Shown here: piece after piece, positions 26,249-35,304 of the stretch
Numbering within the stretch: position 1 is the first letter of the stretch
How the letters are laid out: each line of letters begins with the position of its first letter
Origin: Fibrobacter sp. UWB4
GTDB lineage: Bacteria > Fibrobacterota > Fibrobacteria > Fibrobacterales > Fibrobacteraceae
Assembly (NCBI RefSeq): GCF_002210345.1
Contig: NZ_MWQI01000001.1
Coordinates: 806,001 to 870,000 of the forward strand
DNA length: 64,000 nucleotides
Direction: 5' to 3'
Notes under the pieces: model-generated
Database searches by the model: none
Told to the model about the DNA's origin: nothing
The model's input: only the letters and a program-made list of their open reading frames with translations
Made by a program: the position numbers and the translations under genes

Positions 26249-27220
26249 ATGACATTGGAGAATGAACAGGTTAAAAATGAAATTCCAGATTCTGTGACAC
26301 GTGACATTGCCCACGAATTCAATGCGATCGTGGATTCTGTTGATGAACAGAGCGACTTTATTCATGATAGGTACTTTAGATTTGCTTTTGCGGATCCTGA
26401 GCGAATGGCTGAACTGCTGAAGCTTTTTTCGCGGCGAAACGCTTCGCTTAGAGAGTTCTTGGACACCATAGATCTCAAAACCCTTCGTGGAACTCCTGAA
26501 AACTTTTCAAGCGACAAGCATACGGGCTCTGCAGACCTAGTTTTTGAGGTCAATCTTAAGGATGGCGGTGTTACGGGACTCTATGTAGGGATTATTGCAG
26601 AGCATAAGTCTACAAGTAAGGATAAGGTGCTTCTTCAAATTTCTGAATATTATCATCATTTGTTCTTGGAACGCAAGAAGGATGTTCCTGTGGTTGCCTT
26701 CATTGTCTATAATGGTGAAGATGAATGGAATCCGTTGGCGAAAACTCATTATGCTGAATATCCCAAGTTCTATCATGATATCGGCTATCCTTTTAAGGCT
26801 GTATTTTTAGATGTTGGACATGCCATTGATGATGCTGAACTGAAGGAATTTTCACCGTTCACACTTGTCGCTCTGACTGCGATGAAGTATATTTTTGATG
26901 TAGAGAAGTTTTCCATATCTTTTCGTGAGGCGGCTGCGCACTTGCTTAGGCTGCAGAATACCGATGAAGGTAGGGATTTTATTAAACAGTCGCTTTCGTA
27001 CTTTTTCTGGAAGTGGCCTTACAAAAGCGAGGTAATCAAGATGGATAGTCCAGAGGCTTTGAAAAATAAGGGCTACGAATCCTTTGGTGAACACTTTTTT
27101 AATGAGGGTGTCAAAAAGGAACGTGAAAGGATTGAGGCTCTAGATGCCAAGAGGGCGGATTATCTTCGTTCAATTGGTGTTTCTGAAGAAAACATTGCTA
27201 CGATGCTTGCTCTCAAGTAG
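26249..27220 (+). CDS. Rpn-family PD-(D/E)XK nuclease (transposase_31 type)
   Basis: A 323-residue protein of the Rpn/PF04754 family. It begins with DFIHDRYFRFAFADPERM, the family N-terminus. The nuclease core is visible as SADLVFEV (Asp near 97) and IIAEHKSTSK (E-x-K). PVVAFIVYNGEDEWNP and the acidic helical tail ending RSIGVSEENIATMLAL are typical. Rpn proteins promote RecA-independent recombination in E. coli. A broken remnant of a related tail occurs at 46580-46754, so the family is present in several copies here. There is no flanking repeat or IS. Confidence 0.85.
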   Translation: MTLENEQVKNEIPDSVTRDIAHEFNAIVDSVDEQSDFIHDRYFRFAFADPERMAELLKLFSRRNASLREFLDTIDLKTLRGTPENFSSDKHTGSADLVFEVNLKDGGVTGLYVGIIAEHKSTSKDKVLLQISEYYHHLFLERKKDVPVVAFIVYNGEDEWNPLAKTHYAEYPKFYHDIGYPFKAVFLDVGHAIDDAELKEFSPFTLVALTAMKYIFDVEKFSISFREAAAHLLRLQNTDEGRDFIKQSLSYFFWKWPYKSEVIKMDSPEALKNKGYESFGEHFFNEGVKKERERIEALDAKRADYLRSIGVSEENIATMLALK

Positions 27221-27257
27221 CGATGTTTAGATAGCCTTATTAAGTCTATAGCTTAAA

Positions 27258-27285
27258 GGCTCCTCGTCAGGGGAGTCTTTTTTTT
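27258..27285 (+). terminator. Terminator of the Rpn gene
   Basis: GGCTCC/GGAGTC stem (one G-U) followed by eight T residues. Confidence 0.8.
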
Positions 27286-27299
27286 CTATTTTACTACAC

Positions 27300-28475
27300 A
27301 TGAGTAATAATTGCATCAACCACGAATATTACATGCGTCCTAGTGACCGTGTTCTTGCGCTTATTCGCCGCATTTTTCACAACAATCCCGAATTTCGCCA
27401 TGATTCTTTGAAGCATGTGGCTCGCTTTGCCCCGATTATTCCGTTCATGGGTGGTCGCCCGGACTTGAGCAAGACTCTGAATCGCGTGGTGACATTTGCG
27501 GACGGTTCGAATCCGCTCCATTTCGGTTGCCCGATTATGCTTGCGGCTGGTGCAAACAAGACGGCGAAACGCATTTGCGATTTTGCCAACATGGGCTTTG
27601 GCGGCATCTCCGTCGGAACGGCAACACGCCACGTCCGCGTGGGAAACACGTACAGACCGCGTATCGGTTTTATCGAGAATGACCGTGCAATTCATAACAG
27701 TATGGGCCTCAACAACGATGGCGTTGATGCGGTGACTCGTCGCGTGAATACCCAGATTACTGCAGCTCACAGGGCTGGCATGTGCGTGGGCATCTCTGTT
27801 GCTGAAACGCCGGGCATTACGGACGAAAACGAAAAGCTTCAGGACATCGTCGAAAGTTTCTCTATCGCTTACCGCGTGGCAGATTACGTTGAAATCAACT
27901 TGAGCTGCCCGAATACGGGGGAAAACCGCCTCGATCTCGACATGACACTTGTCAATAAGATTTTTACGGCCATCACGGATTACCGCAACAAGCAGCCGGT
28001 CCGCAAGGCCATTTATGCTAAACTCAGCCCAGATATGCCCGAAAATCACACGGCGACGATCATGGACATGCTGGTGAAGGTGGGCGTGAACGGCGTCGTC
28101 ATGGGCAATACGTACCCGACAAAGAAGGTCACGGATCTCCCGGTCCACGTGAAGTACGACGATTTGACGCCACTCCGTGCCGATAACGATCGCGGTGGCA
28201 TGTCTGGCCGTCCGCTTTACGAAAATACGGTGCGTAACGTCAAGTTTATTCGTGAACATTACCCGCAGATGAGCGTTATTGCTTGCGGTGGCATTGATCA
28301 CGGCTACAAAATTTACGACCTCATCAAGCTCGGTGTCGATGCTGTGCAGTGCTACTCTGTGGTGGCATTCCGCTGGATGGCGGCCCATGCGATGCGCAAG
28401 GAACTTGAAGAAGCTCTCTCGAAAGACGGTTACAGGACTCTCGCCGATTACGACGCCAAGAATCCGAAGGGTTAA
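27300..28475 (+). CDS. pyrD: Dihydroorotate dehydrogenase
   Basis: A 391-residue FMN barrel enzyme of pyrimidine synthesis. Motifs: PIMLAAGANKTAK near residue 78, GTATRHVRVGN, NSMGLNNDGVD, NLSCPNTGEN at about 200, GVNGVVMGNTYP, GGMSGRPLYENTVRNVKFI and VIACGGIDHGYKIYDLIKLG. Overall layout (GTxTxxPxxGN-like loop, SGRPL) is nearest to class 2, quinone-linked enzymes, though Cys replaces the usual Ser in NLSCPNT. It stands between a terminator and an envelope protein gene. No other pyr genes are near. Confidence 0.85.
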   Translation: MSNNCINHEYYMRPSDRVLALIRRIFHNNPEFRHDSLKHVARFAPIIPFMGGRPDLSKTLNRVVTFADGSNPLHFGCPIMLAAGANKTAKRICDFANMGFGGISVGTATRHVRVGNTYRPRIGFIENDRAIHNSMGLNNDGVDAVTRRVNTQITAAHRAGMCVGISVAETPGITDENEKLQDIVESFSIAYRVADYVEINLSCPNTGENRLDLDMTLVNKIFTAITDYRNKQPVRKAIYAKLSPDMPENHTATIMDMLVKVGVNGVVMGNTYPTKKVTDLPVHVKYDDLTPLRADNDRGGMSGRPLYENTVRNVKFIREHYPQMSVIACGGIDHGYKIYDLIKLGVDAVQCYSVVAFRWMAAHAMRKELEEALSKDGYRTLADYDAKNPKG

Positions 28476-28483
28476 TCACGTTG

Positions 28484-29038
28484 ATGTTCCGGAGCGTTAA
28501 AATATTCCTCGTAGCACTCTTGCTTATGTGTGTCCAGTCTTTTGCTGGATACTTTATTGAGCAGCCCTACGAAGATGCTTCGGCGTCAGATTCGCTCTCG
28601 TCGTTCTCGTTTGGCGGTGAGCTGGAACTCGTTTACTACCTAGGTTCCGTGCATCCTGGCATTTTGCTGAGCGGAGAGTATCGCTTTCATAAGCGCCATT
28701 CGGTGGATCTGTTTGGCGTGGCGATGTTCTCGGGTGATTATCTTGAAATTGGTGCGGATTGGAGATTTTTTTTCCGTGGCACTCGCGAAGATGATTTTTT
28801 GCGCTTGGGCGTTTCTTTTATCTCGTTTGAACGTGATGACCAAAGCTATTTTCCGCCGCGTGTGACGCTTGGATATGGCCGCGATATTCTGTTTTTCAAA
28901 AATGCGAGTTTCTTAAGCCGAATAGAGATCTCTGCAAGTTACATTATCGGCAAGCCGCTTGTTGAAAAGGGTGGTGAATTTGTCAATCGTGAAGCCCATT
29001 TTACAGCCGGCCTCAATATTGGTTTTTACCTGTTCTGA
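28484..29038 (+). CDS. Small outer-membrane beta-barrel-like protein
   Basis: A 184-residue protein with an N-terminal signal peptide (VKIFLVALLLMCVQSFAG) and alternating hydrophobic strands (GGELELVYYLG, GILLSGEYRFH, FLSRIEISASYII), ending in GFYLF with C-terminal Phe, which fits an eight-stranded outer-membrane barrel. I do not recognise the family. The start ATG 28484 is preceded in frame by a TTG 3 bases earlier. It comes directly after pyrD and before a PDZ-thioredoxin gene. Confidence 0.6.
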   Translation: MFRSVKIFLVALLLMCVQSFAGYFIEQPYEDASASDSLSSFSFGGELELVYYLGSVHPGILLSGEYRFHKRHSVDLFGVAMFSGDYLEIGADWRFFFRGTREDDFLRLGVSFISFERDDQSYFPPRVTLGYGRDILFFKNASFLSRIEISASYIIGKPLVEKGGEFVNREAHFTAGLNIGFYLF

Positions 29039-29061
29039 TAAAGCTCTATAGAGGATGTTTT

Positions 29062-29829
29062 ATGTCTAAAGTCGTTCGTGCAATTCTTGCAATTTCTTTC
29101 TTGTCTGTTTCTGCGTTTGCTGGGCCTTGGCTTGGGCTGATTTATAAAAAGTCTCTTTACGAAAATCATTTGGCGCTTCTTGTTTCGGGGGTGCATCCTG
29201 AATCGGGCTGCCTCTCGGCTGGCGTTGTTGCGGGTGACTTGGTCATTGGCTTTGACGGCAAGGATCTGGTCAATGTGGCTCAGATGCAGAATGTCCTGAA
29301 AAGCGCGTCCGTAGGTTCGCATGTGGCTATCGAGATTTTACGCGATGGCAAGCGCATCCCGCTCACGGTAACGCTTACGGAACGCCCGGATGATATCTCG
29401 AGTCTCACGGGTTCTGCGATCGGAAGCAAGATGGCTGAATTCGGCAAGAACTTCTACAAGAACGGCGAAAAGAGGCTTGAGGCCCCGAAGGCAACGCTTC
29501 TGGATTTCTGGGCGACCTGGTGTGGGCCTTGCCGCAAGACGCTTCCTGTGCTCGCACAGATGTACAACAAGTATTCTAGCCAGGGACTCGAAGTCATTGG
29601 AATCTCGTCCGAGCAGACAAAGCCGCTCCTTGCATTCTACAAGAAGCAGCATGCTTCACCGTATCCGCTTTATCGCGATGCGGACCAGGGACTCTGGCGC
29701 CGTTACGGGATCCATGCTGTTCCGACGCTTATGCTTCTTGATTCTAATGGTTATATCAAGCGCGTATGGAGCGGTGCGCCGAGTTTCGAAATGCTTGAAA
29801 AGCTTGTTCTTGAAGTTCTGGAAAAGTAG
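29062..29829 (+). CDS. Secreted PDZ-thioredoxin (TlpA-like) protein
   Basis: A 255-residue protein with signal peptide (AILAISFLSVSAFA), a PDZ domain (about 28-105; GCLSAGVVAGDLVIGFDGK) and a TlpA/ResA-like thioredoxin domain (about 130-255) with active site WCGPC in LLDFWATWCGPCRKTLP and the cis-Pro at VPTLML. It would act as a periplasmic thiol-disulfide protein; TlpA-type domains are usually reductants for particular clients. PDZ joined to thioredoxin is uncommon in my knowledge and suggests client recognition. The window encodes several Cys-rich exported lipoproteins that could be clients (inference). Confidence 0.85.
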   Translation: MSKVVRAILAISFLSVSAFAGPWLGLIYKKSLYENHLALLVSGVHPESGCLSAGVVAGDLVIGFDGKDLVNVAQMQNVLKSASVGSHVAIEILRDGKRIPLTVTLTERPDDISSLTGSAIGSKMAEFGKNFYKNGEKRLEAPKATLLDFWATWCGPCRKTLPVLAQMYNKYSSQGLEVIGISSEQTKPLLAFYKKQHASPYPLYRDADQGLWRRYGIHAVPTLMLLDSNGYIKRVWSGAPSFEMLEKLVLEVLEK

Positions 29830-29851
29830 TTGGTTTCAGATTAGTAATTGG

Positions 29852-29874
29852 GGCGGACGTGTCCGCCTTTTTTT
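29852..29874 (+). terminator. Terminator of the PDZ-thioredoxin gene
   Basis: GGCGGAC-gt-GTCCGCC hairpin followed by seven T residues. Confidence 0.88.
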
Positions 29875-29912
29875 GTAGTAATCTTGATTGAATCGTGCTA
29901 ATGTATTCTGGA

Positions 29913-29947
29913 AATAAAAAAGAAAGCTTCTCATCGAGAAGCTTTCT
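29913..29947 (-). terminator. Terminator of tRNA-Asp
   Basis: On the minus strand, a 12-bp perfect stem AGAAAGCTTCTC/GAGAAGCTTTCT runs into a T-rich tract. Confidence 0.85.
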
Positions 29948-29950
29948 TCG

Positions 29951-30026
29951 CGGGATAGACGAGGCTTGAACTCGCAACCTCCGGCGTGACAGGCCGGTGC
30001 TCTAACCAAAATTGAGCTACCACCCC
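29951..30026 (-). tRNA. tRNA-Asp (GTC)
   Basis: A 76-base cloverleaf on the minus strand: acceptor GGGGTGG/CTATCCC with two G-U pairs, anticodon arm CCGGC-CTGTCAC-GCCGG (anticodon GTC), T arm GCGAG-TTCAAGC-CTCGT. CCA is not encoded. The D loop (AATTTTGGTTA) is slightly unusual. Confidence 0.92.
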
Positions 30027-30132
30027 AGTGGTCTTGTTCTGGTCTTTCAACCGAACGAACCAAATATAAAAAGAATTAATTCATGTGTCAAGGGATAAGG
30101 ATGCTTTTCTTTAATTTTTTTCTTTAAAAAAG

Positions 30133-30202
30133 GAGATGCCCTGTCGGAGCAGGGCATGACACTTTAATTAACTAATAACCAATGACTAATGACCATTGAC
30201 TA
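30133..30202. repeat. Hairpin repeat plus TGACTAA-type low-complexity run
   Basis: GAGATGCCCTG-tcggag-CAGGGCATGAC (30133-30160) is a short palindrome ending in the same ATGAC word as other repeats in the window. It is followed by AACTAATAACCAATGACTAA runs (30163-30202), which abut the stop of the PgpH gene. Confidence 0.6.
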
Positions 30203-32476
30203 TCTCTGTCCAGGGTATTTGACACGCGTATGGTATGTGCCGTCGAGACTGTGGAGGAACGCTTCCTCGAGCTTGGAAAGTTCCTTTACAGACAAATTGC
30301 TTTCGTTGAACTGCCCGTCCATGAACTTGTCGAGAATCGTCTTGTGGATCATGGATTCGAGAGCTTCAGAAGATGTATCTGCCATGGAGCGGCTTGTGGC
30401 TTCGATGACGTCTGCCAGCATAAGAATTGCGGTTTCCATGCTTTGCGGACGCGGTCCTTTATAGCGGAAATCCTCTTCCTTGACTTCTTTACCCGTTTCT
30501 TTTGAAAGTTCCATCGCCTTGTGGTGGAAGAACTTGATGAGTGTTGTGCCGTGGTGTTCCTGGATGCCTGTGGCGACAAGTTCCGGAATCTTGTATTCCT
30601 TAGCAAGAAGGATTCCCTGGGTGACATGCCCAGTAAGGATCTTGACGGACTGGTACGGGTCCAGGTTGTTGTGCGGGTTGACGCCTTGCTTTTGGTTTTC
30701 CGTAAAGTATTCGGGGCGCATCGTTTTGCCGAGGTCATGGTAGAGCGCCATCACGCGGACGAGGAGCGAGTTTGCGCCAATGCTTTCGGCGACGCCTTCG
30801 GCGAGGTTTGATACCTGGATGCTGTGGTGGAACGTGCCGGGAGCGAGTTCCGAAATGCGCTTGAGGGCCGGGCGGTTGAAGTCTGACATTTCCATGAGCG
30901 TAAGCACGGTCGTGATGCTAAATACCTTCTCGACGACATGGATCAAGAGCACTGATGCGACTGCGGTGAAGATGATGATGTTTGCGCTTGCGGCGATGAG
31001 TGTCTGGTAGAACGTCGTGAAATTGAATCTGTTGCGCAGGAGAAGCATGATGCTTATGGAGGCTGCGGCAGCAATGACGCCTGCAATCATGCTCCAGGCA
31101 AACTGTACACGGTAGCGCATGCGGAAAAGCGGGGCAATCACGGCGATGTTCACGACCAGGCTTGTGAGTGTTGCTGCAAGGTCGTAGCCGTTCAGGATTC
31201 CGTAGAAACCGGCGGAGAATGTGGCAAACGCAAGGCCCATGCGGGCATCGTAGAGCACGACGGCGATCACGGGGGTAAATGTAATGGGGTAGAGCCACAT
31301 GAAGTCGATGGCGTCGGGGAGGATGCTTTCTGGCCTGCTGAGTGTACCCGAGAGGTTGTGGATAATCCAGAAGGCGAGGAGCTGCAACAGCGTAAGGAAC
31401 ATGAGACTCCACAGCTGGCGCGGCGTTTTGAACATGGTGCGCGTCGGAGTGTAGAGCCAGAACATGATAAGAAGCGTAATGATGATGACAAAGACGAGAA
31501 CGTTGCCGTAAGGTGCCGTGAGCATCTTCGAGTTTTCTTCGTTCTGCTGGGCCATCTGGAGCGCATCGATCTTTTCAAGGATCTCTTTGGTGATTGGGGC
31601 GCCCTGCGTTACGATTTCCATACCGCGAGGAACCATGCCCTTGATGAGCGTGACCTTGTTGCTCGCGTCGAGCTTGCGGGCTTCGGTTTCTTTCTCGAGA
31701 TAGAATACGTTCGGGCTTGTGAAAACGTAAAGCGCTTCGTAGAAGGCGCTCTGTAGACCCTGTTCCGAGGAGAATGAACTCTGCAACTGGCTGAATGCTT
31801 CGTCGATACGGCGCTGCATTGGCTGGATTTCGCTAATTTCAAGTGTACTTTCTTCGTTGTCCTTGATGAGCGAAATGTTTGGCTTGTTGTAGATGAGGTT
31901 CTTGATCTGCTTGATGTTGTAGCTGTTGCAGAATAGAGTTACTTCAGTTTCTGTTTTGGCAAGGAGCGTGTTCGAAACGCCCTTCTGCATCATCTGGTAG
32001 AACACGGACATCAAGGAATCGCGGGCGACGGCATTTGTGCTGAGCGGCTTGATGGCAGTGATGGAGAGTCTCTGCTTGAGCTGATCGTAGATGCTCGAGG
32101 CTTCCTTGATTTTTTCTTGCATGGAGGCGCTTCCGTCATCCCTGCTACTGCTGATGATGGCCTGCATCTTGCCGTACTGCTCGAGCTTCTTGAGGTACTG
32201 CTGTAGTTCTCTCAGCTGTCGATTCGTTTCGTCGGCGTTGAACTCAAAAATGGCGTTGATCTTGTCGGCGGCGCGGGCCTTCTCGTTCTGGATTTCCTGC
32301 TCGGTCTTCGGGACTTCGAACTTGAACGGGGCGACAATCGTCCTTGTACTGAGCTGTCCCAAGTGCGGGCGCTCGGCGCGGAGTGCGATATTCTTGTCCG
32401 GGAATAAGAGAATGGCGATGAGGATTAAAAGAATCCAGCCAATAAACAGATGAATTTTTTTCTCTTTCTTGTTCAT
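30200..32476 (-). CDS. pgpH: Membrane HD-domain phosphohydrolase, PgpH-like c-di-AMP phosphodiesterase
   Basis: A 758-residue protein with the 7TMR-HDED layout: TM1 at about 9-27, a periplasmic domain (about 30-300), seven membrane segments (about 330-535) and a cytoplasmic HD domain. HD-site residues are seen in [20 protein letters not shown] (about 575-582), GHVTQG and QEHHGTT. PgpH proteins hydrolyse c-di-AMP. It is followed on the minus strand by repeats and preceded by phoH 11 bases upstream; phoH-pgpH order is common in bacteria. The 3' end lies in a repeat-rich gap. Confidence 0.88.
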   Translation of the reverse strand: MNKKEKKIHLFIGWILLILIAILLFPDKNIALRAERPHLGQLSTRTIVAPFKFEVPKTEQEIQNEKARAADKINAIFEFNADETNRQLRELQQYLKKLEQYGKMQAIISSSRDDGSASMQEKIKEASSIYDQLKQRLSITAIKPLSTNAVARDSLMSVFYQMMQKGVSNTLLAKTETEVTLFCNSYNIKQIKNLIYNKPNISLIKDNEESTLEISEIQPMQRRIDEAFSQLQSSFSSEQGLQSAFYEALYVFTSPNVFYLEKETEARKLDASNKVTLIKGMVPRGMEIVTQGAPITKEILEKIDALQMAQQNEENSKMLTAPYGNVLVFVIIITLLIMFWLYTPTRTMFKTPRQLWSLMFLTLLQLLAFWIIHNLSGTLSRPESILPDAIDFMWLYPITFTPVIAVVLYDARMGLAFATFSAGFYGILNGYDLAATLTSLVVNIAVIAPLFRMRYRVQFAWSMIAGVIAAAASISIMLLLRNRFNFTTFYQTLIAASANIIIFTAVASVLLIHVVEKVFSITTVLTLMEMSDFNRPALKRISELAPGTFHHSIQVSNLAEGVAESIGANSLLVRVMALYHDLGKTMRPEYFTENQKQGVNPHNNLDPYQSVKILTGHVTQGILLAKEYKIPELVATGIQEHHGTTLIKFFHHKAMELSKETGKEVKEEDFRYKGPRPQSMETAILMLADVIEATSRSMADTSSEALESMIHKTILDKFMDGQFNESNLSVKELSKLEEAFLHSLDGTYHTRVKYPGQR

Positions 32477-32487
32477 TTACTTCTCTT

Positions 32488-33450
32488 CTATTTTTTTTGC
32501 TCGTTCTGTTCGTAAGCTAGCAAAATGTCCTTGACGAGATGATGACGAAGGACGTCGGTGGCGCTAAATTCGACTTCGGCAATTCCCCGAATCCCTTGGA
32601 GTATTTTCATCGCGTGTTCAAGACCGGATGTTTGGCCTTTGGCAAGATCGATCTGGCTTGTGTCGCCTGTGATAATGGCCTTGCTGTGGGGGCCGAGTCG
32701 GGTGAGGAACATCTTCATCTGGGCGATGGTTGTGTTTTGCGCTTCGTCCAGGATGATGAAAGCTCGTTTGAGTGTACGGCCGCGCATGTAGGCGAGCGGG
32801 GCGACTTCGATGGCGCCCGTTTCTTCGTAGCGCTTGAGCTTTTCTGCGGGCAGGAGTTCGGATAGGCTGTCGTGGATCGGGCGGAGGTAGGGGGCGATTT
32901 TCTCTTTGAGGTCGCCAGGCAGGTAGCCGAGCGATTCGCCAGCTTCGACGGCGGGGCGCACAAGGCAGATGCGTTCGGCTTCGCCGCGTTCAAGGCTTGC
33001 GACGGCAAGCGTTACGGCAAGGAATGTCTTGCCTGTACCTGCGGGTCCCTTCGCGAATATGATATCGTTTTTCTCGACGGCCTTGACCAGTTCTGCCTGT
33101 GCGGGCGTCTTCGCGGAAACGCTGATGCCGAACCTGTTCCTAAAGACAGGGCTGTCGGGAATGAGTTCGGTGTAGCTCGTTTCTGCCGCTTCTTTAGGGC
33201 CGAGCATGCGTTCAAGCTGGCTTGCGTCTAGAATTTCGCCGTTGCGCGCGGCGATCTTGAGCTGGTCGAGTACCGAGAGTACGCCTGACATGTCCGCACC
33301 CTCTTGAGGAACTAGATCTAGCCCCGGAAGTCTTGTGCGTATTTCAACGCAAAAACGGCTCTCCAATAACCGGAAAACCGTTTCACGTTCGCCTGAAATA
33401 ACTCGTTTCAGGTTGTCAGACAGTGAGTAATGCCTTATATTACTCTTCAT
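32488..33450 (-). CDS. PhoH-like ATPase
   Basis: A 320-residue P-loop protein with Walker A AKGPAGTGKTFLAV (near residue 130), RPAVEAGESLGYLPGDLKEK, AFIILDEAQNTT (Walker B) and ITGDTSQIDL, all hallmarks of PhoH-type (YbeZ) ATPases, linked to RNA metabolism and often next to pgpH and ybeY. I chose the ATG at 33450 over longer in-frame starts because MKSNIRHYSLSDN overlaps the upstream lipoprotein stop by only 11 bases and gives the normal length. ybeY is not visible here. Confidence 0.9.
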   Translation of the reverse strand: MKSNIRHYSLSDNLKRVISGERETVFRLLESRFCVEIRTRLPGLDLVPQEGADMSGVLSVLDQLKIAARNGEILDASQLERMLGPKEAAETSYTELIPDSPVFRNRFGISVSAKTPAQAELVKAVEKNDIIFAKGPAGTGKTFLAVTLAVASLERGEAERICLVRPAVEAGESLGYLPGDLKEKIAPYLRPIHDSLSELLPAEKLKRYEETGAIEVAPLAYMRGRTLKRAFIILDEAQNTTIAQMKMFLTRLGPHSKAIITGDTSQIDLAKGQTSGLEHAMKILQGIRGIAEVEFSATDVLRHHLVKDILLAYEQNEQKK

Positions 33451-33796
33451 CTGTAGAAGGTTGCTGAATTGGGAGACCGAGCTTGGTCTTGGCCTCGAAG
33501 ATTTCCTTGCGGAGCTTGTGGTTGTCTTCGTTTGCTGCAACGGCTTCGTCCTGAGTCTTCTTCAGAGTCTTTTCGTTGATGACTTCCTTGGGCGGTTCCT
33601 TCTTGGCCTGTGCTGCCGGCTTGGCGGCTTCAGCCTGGTTTTCGTTGTAACCCGTGTAAGAAGAGGATTCAGAAGCGGATTCATTGCTTCCCGTATAGCC
33701 TGTATCGCTGCTGCCAGAGTTGGAAGAACCTGCGCAAGCCGTGAAAAGTGCTACAGAAAGAGAGGCGAGAACTAAATTCCATTTTTTAAGAGACAT
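33440..33796 (-). CDS. Small predicted lipoprotein
   Basis: A 118-residue protein with a lipoprotein signal (VALFTAC, Cys about 21), a Ser/Gly/Asn/Tyr-rich linker containing repeated TGYxxN words, then a Lys/Glu-rich helix (about 60-118), probably coiled coil. The helix is Lys-rich, as in proteins that touch peptidoglycan or nucleic acids, but no family is recognised. Its stop overlaps the start of phoH, so the three minus-strand genes are probably one operon. Confidence 0.7.
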   Translation of the reverse strand: MSLKKWNLVLASLSVALFTACAGSSNSGSSDTGYTGSNESASESSSYTGYNENQAEAAKPAAQAKKEPPKEVINEKTLKKTQDEAVAANEDNHKLRKEIFEAKTKLGLPIQQPSTDEE

Positions 33797-33878
33797 TATT
33801 AAGCTCCATTCTAGTCTTTGATGGCTAAAATATATATAGTTGTGGCAGAAAAAATGTTAAAAAAGGTAAAATTTGACT

Positions 33879-35255
33879 ATGCAATCACGAAAAAATGACG
33901 CTCAGGCCTACTCTCAGGTCTTTTTGTCGTCCAAAAATTACGATTCCAAGAAAATTTATGCGAAAAGGCGTTTGTCCTTGATGAAAAAATTGGATTCGTT
34001 CTGTGTTTTTGCCGGGATGGCCGTTGAACCGGGGGGCGAGGAAGCCTTTGTTCAAACTTGGACGCGCTTTGTGCAGGATCCGGCTTTTTTGTACCTGACG
34101 GGTGTGAACCAGGCGGGGTGCTATCTGGTGTTTGACCCGCGCGCTTTGCGTTCGACGCTTTTTGTGCCGCGTAAGGACCCGTTCAAGGAATTCTGGAACG
34201 GCAAACGCCTTGGCTTTGTTGAGGGCGAGAATGTTGTTGCCCGCTTGACTGGCGTAGAAGATGTCCGACCGGTTGAAGAACTTTGGGATTTCGTCGAGTC
34301 GCTTGCGAAAAAGTATGCGAACGGCAAGAATGCGGTGGACCATGCTTATGCGTTCTATTACGAGAAGTTCAAGGGCGATCACAACGAAAAGCTCAAGAAT
34401 GATTTGAAGAAGGTTCTCCGCCGCTATAAGTTGAGCGTCAAAAGCTGTGCCGACATGCACTTCGAAGACCGCCTGGTGCTGGAACCGGAACGTATCGCCG
34501 ATGCCCGCGTGGCGCAAGAGATCACGGACGAGGCTTTCCGTGCGCTTTTGCCCGAGATGAAGAACATGAAGACCGAGCGCGATGTGGCTCTGTTCCTCAA
34601 CTACGAGATGCAGCGCCGTGGCGATGGCGATCTCGCGTTCCCGACGATCATTGCGGGCGGCAAGAATGCCTGCTGCCTGCATTACGTGAAGAACGACGAG
34701 CCATTGCGCGATGGCGAACTTGTGCTCTTTGACTTTGGTGTGAGGTTCGGGACGCTTCACAGCGATATCTCGCGTACAATCCCTGTAAACGGCAAGTTTG
34801 ACCCGCTTCAAAAAATGTTGTACGAAATCGTGCTCGAGTCTGCGAAGGTGTACCAGCGCGTGGTGCGTCCGGGCGTTGCGCTCAAGGAAATCGGCATGAT
34901 CTGCTGGGAGTTCATCATGATGGAACTCGACCGCCGCCTTGTAAAGGGGGCGAAGGGGAGTTTCAAGCTCTTGTACGACAAGAGGCCGCATGGGGTGAGC
35001 CACTTTATCGGGGAGCATATCCATGAGGGCGACCCGGGTTCCCGTTCCCTGGATGTGGTTCTTAAGCCGGGGATGCTCATCTCTTGCGAGCCGGGGCTGT
35101 ACGGAGATTTTACGGCGACAATTGACGGCAAGCGTTACCGCGAAAGTATCGGCATCCGCATCGAAGATGATTTAATTATTACAAAAAGCGGTTTTGAAAA
35201 TATTTCAGAGCATATTCCGCGCACTGTAGGGGATATTGAGGCGCTAATGAAGTGA
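33879..35255 (+). CDS. M24-family aminopeptidase P-like metallopeptidase
   Basis: A 458-residue protein with an N-terminal creatinase-like domain (about 1-190, ending in the AMP_N-like region with DPAFLYLTGVNQ) and a pita-bread catalytic domain. Metal ligands are seen in LFDFGVRFGTLHSDISRT (two Asp), GEHIHEGDPG (His), SCEPGLYG (Glu) and IRIEDDLII (Glu). It removes N-terminal residues before proline (Xaa-Pro aminopeptidase) in the cytoplasm. The ATG at 33879 is chosen over a TTG 6 bases earlier. It is divergent from the lipoprotein-phoH-pgpH operon. Confidence 0.88.
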   Translation: MQSRKNDAQAYSQVFLSSKNYDSKKIYAKRRLSLMKKLDSFCVFAGMAVEPGGEEAFVQTWTRFVQDPAFLYLTGVNQAGCYLVFDPRALRSTLFVPRKDPFKEFWNGKRLGFVEGENVVARLTGVEDVRPVEELWDFVESLAKKYANGKNAVDHAYAFYYEKFKGDHNEKLKNDLKKVLRRYKLSVKSCADMHFEDRLVLEPERIADARVAQEITDEAFRALLPEMKNMKTERDVALFLNYEMQRRGDGDLAFPTIIAGGKNACCLHYVKNDEPLRDGELVLFDFGVRFGTLHSDISRTIPVNGKFDPLQKMLYEIVLESAKVYQRVVRPGVALKEIGMICWEFIMMELDRRLVKGAKGSFKLLYDKRPHGVSHFIGEHIHEGDPGSRSLDVVLKPGMLISCEPGLYGDFTATIDGKRYRESIGIRIEDDLIITKSGFENISEHIPRTVGDIEALMK

Positions 35256-35304
35256 TTTTTCTATCTTTTGACAAAAGGACATTTTGCAAAAAAGGGTTTT
35301 GTAA

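Noticed and set aside
33451-33540. N-terminal extension of the PhoH-like protein
   Set aside because: The extension lies entirely over the upstream lipoprotein gene in another frame and has no PhoH similarity.
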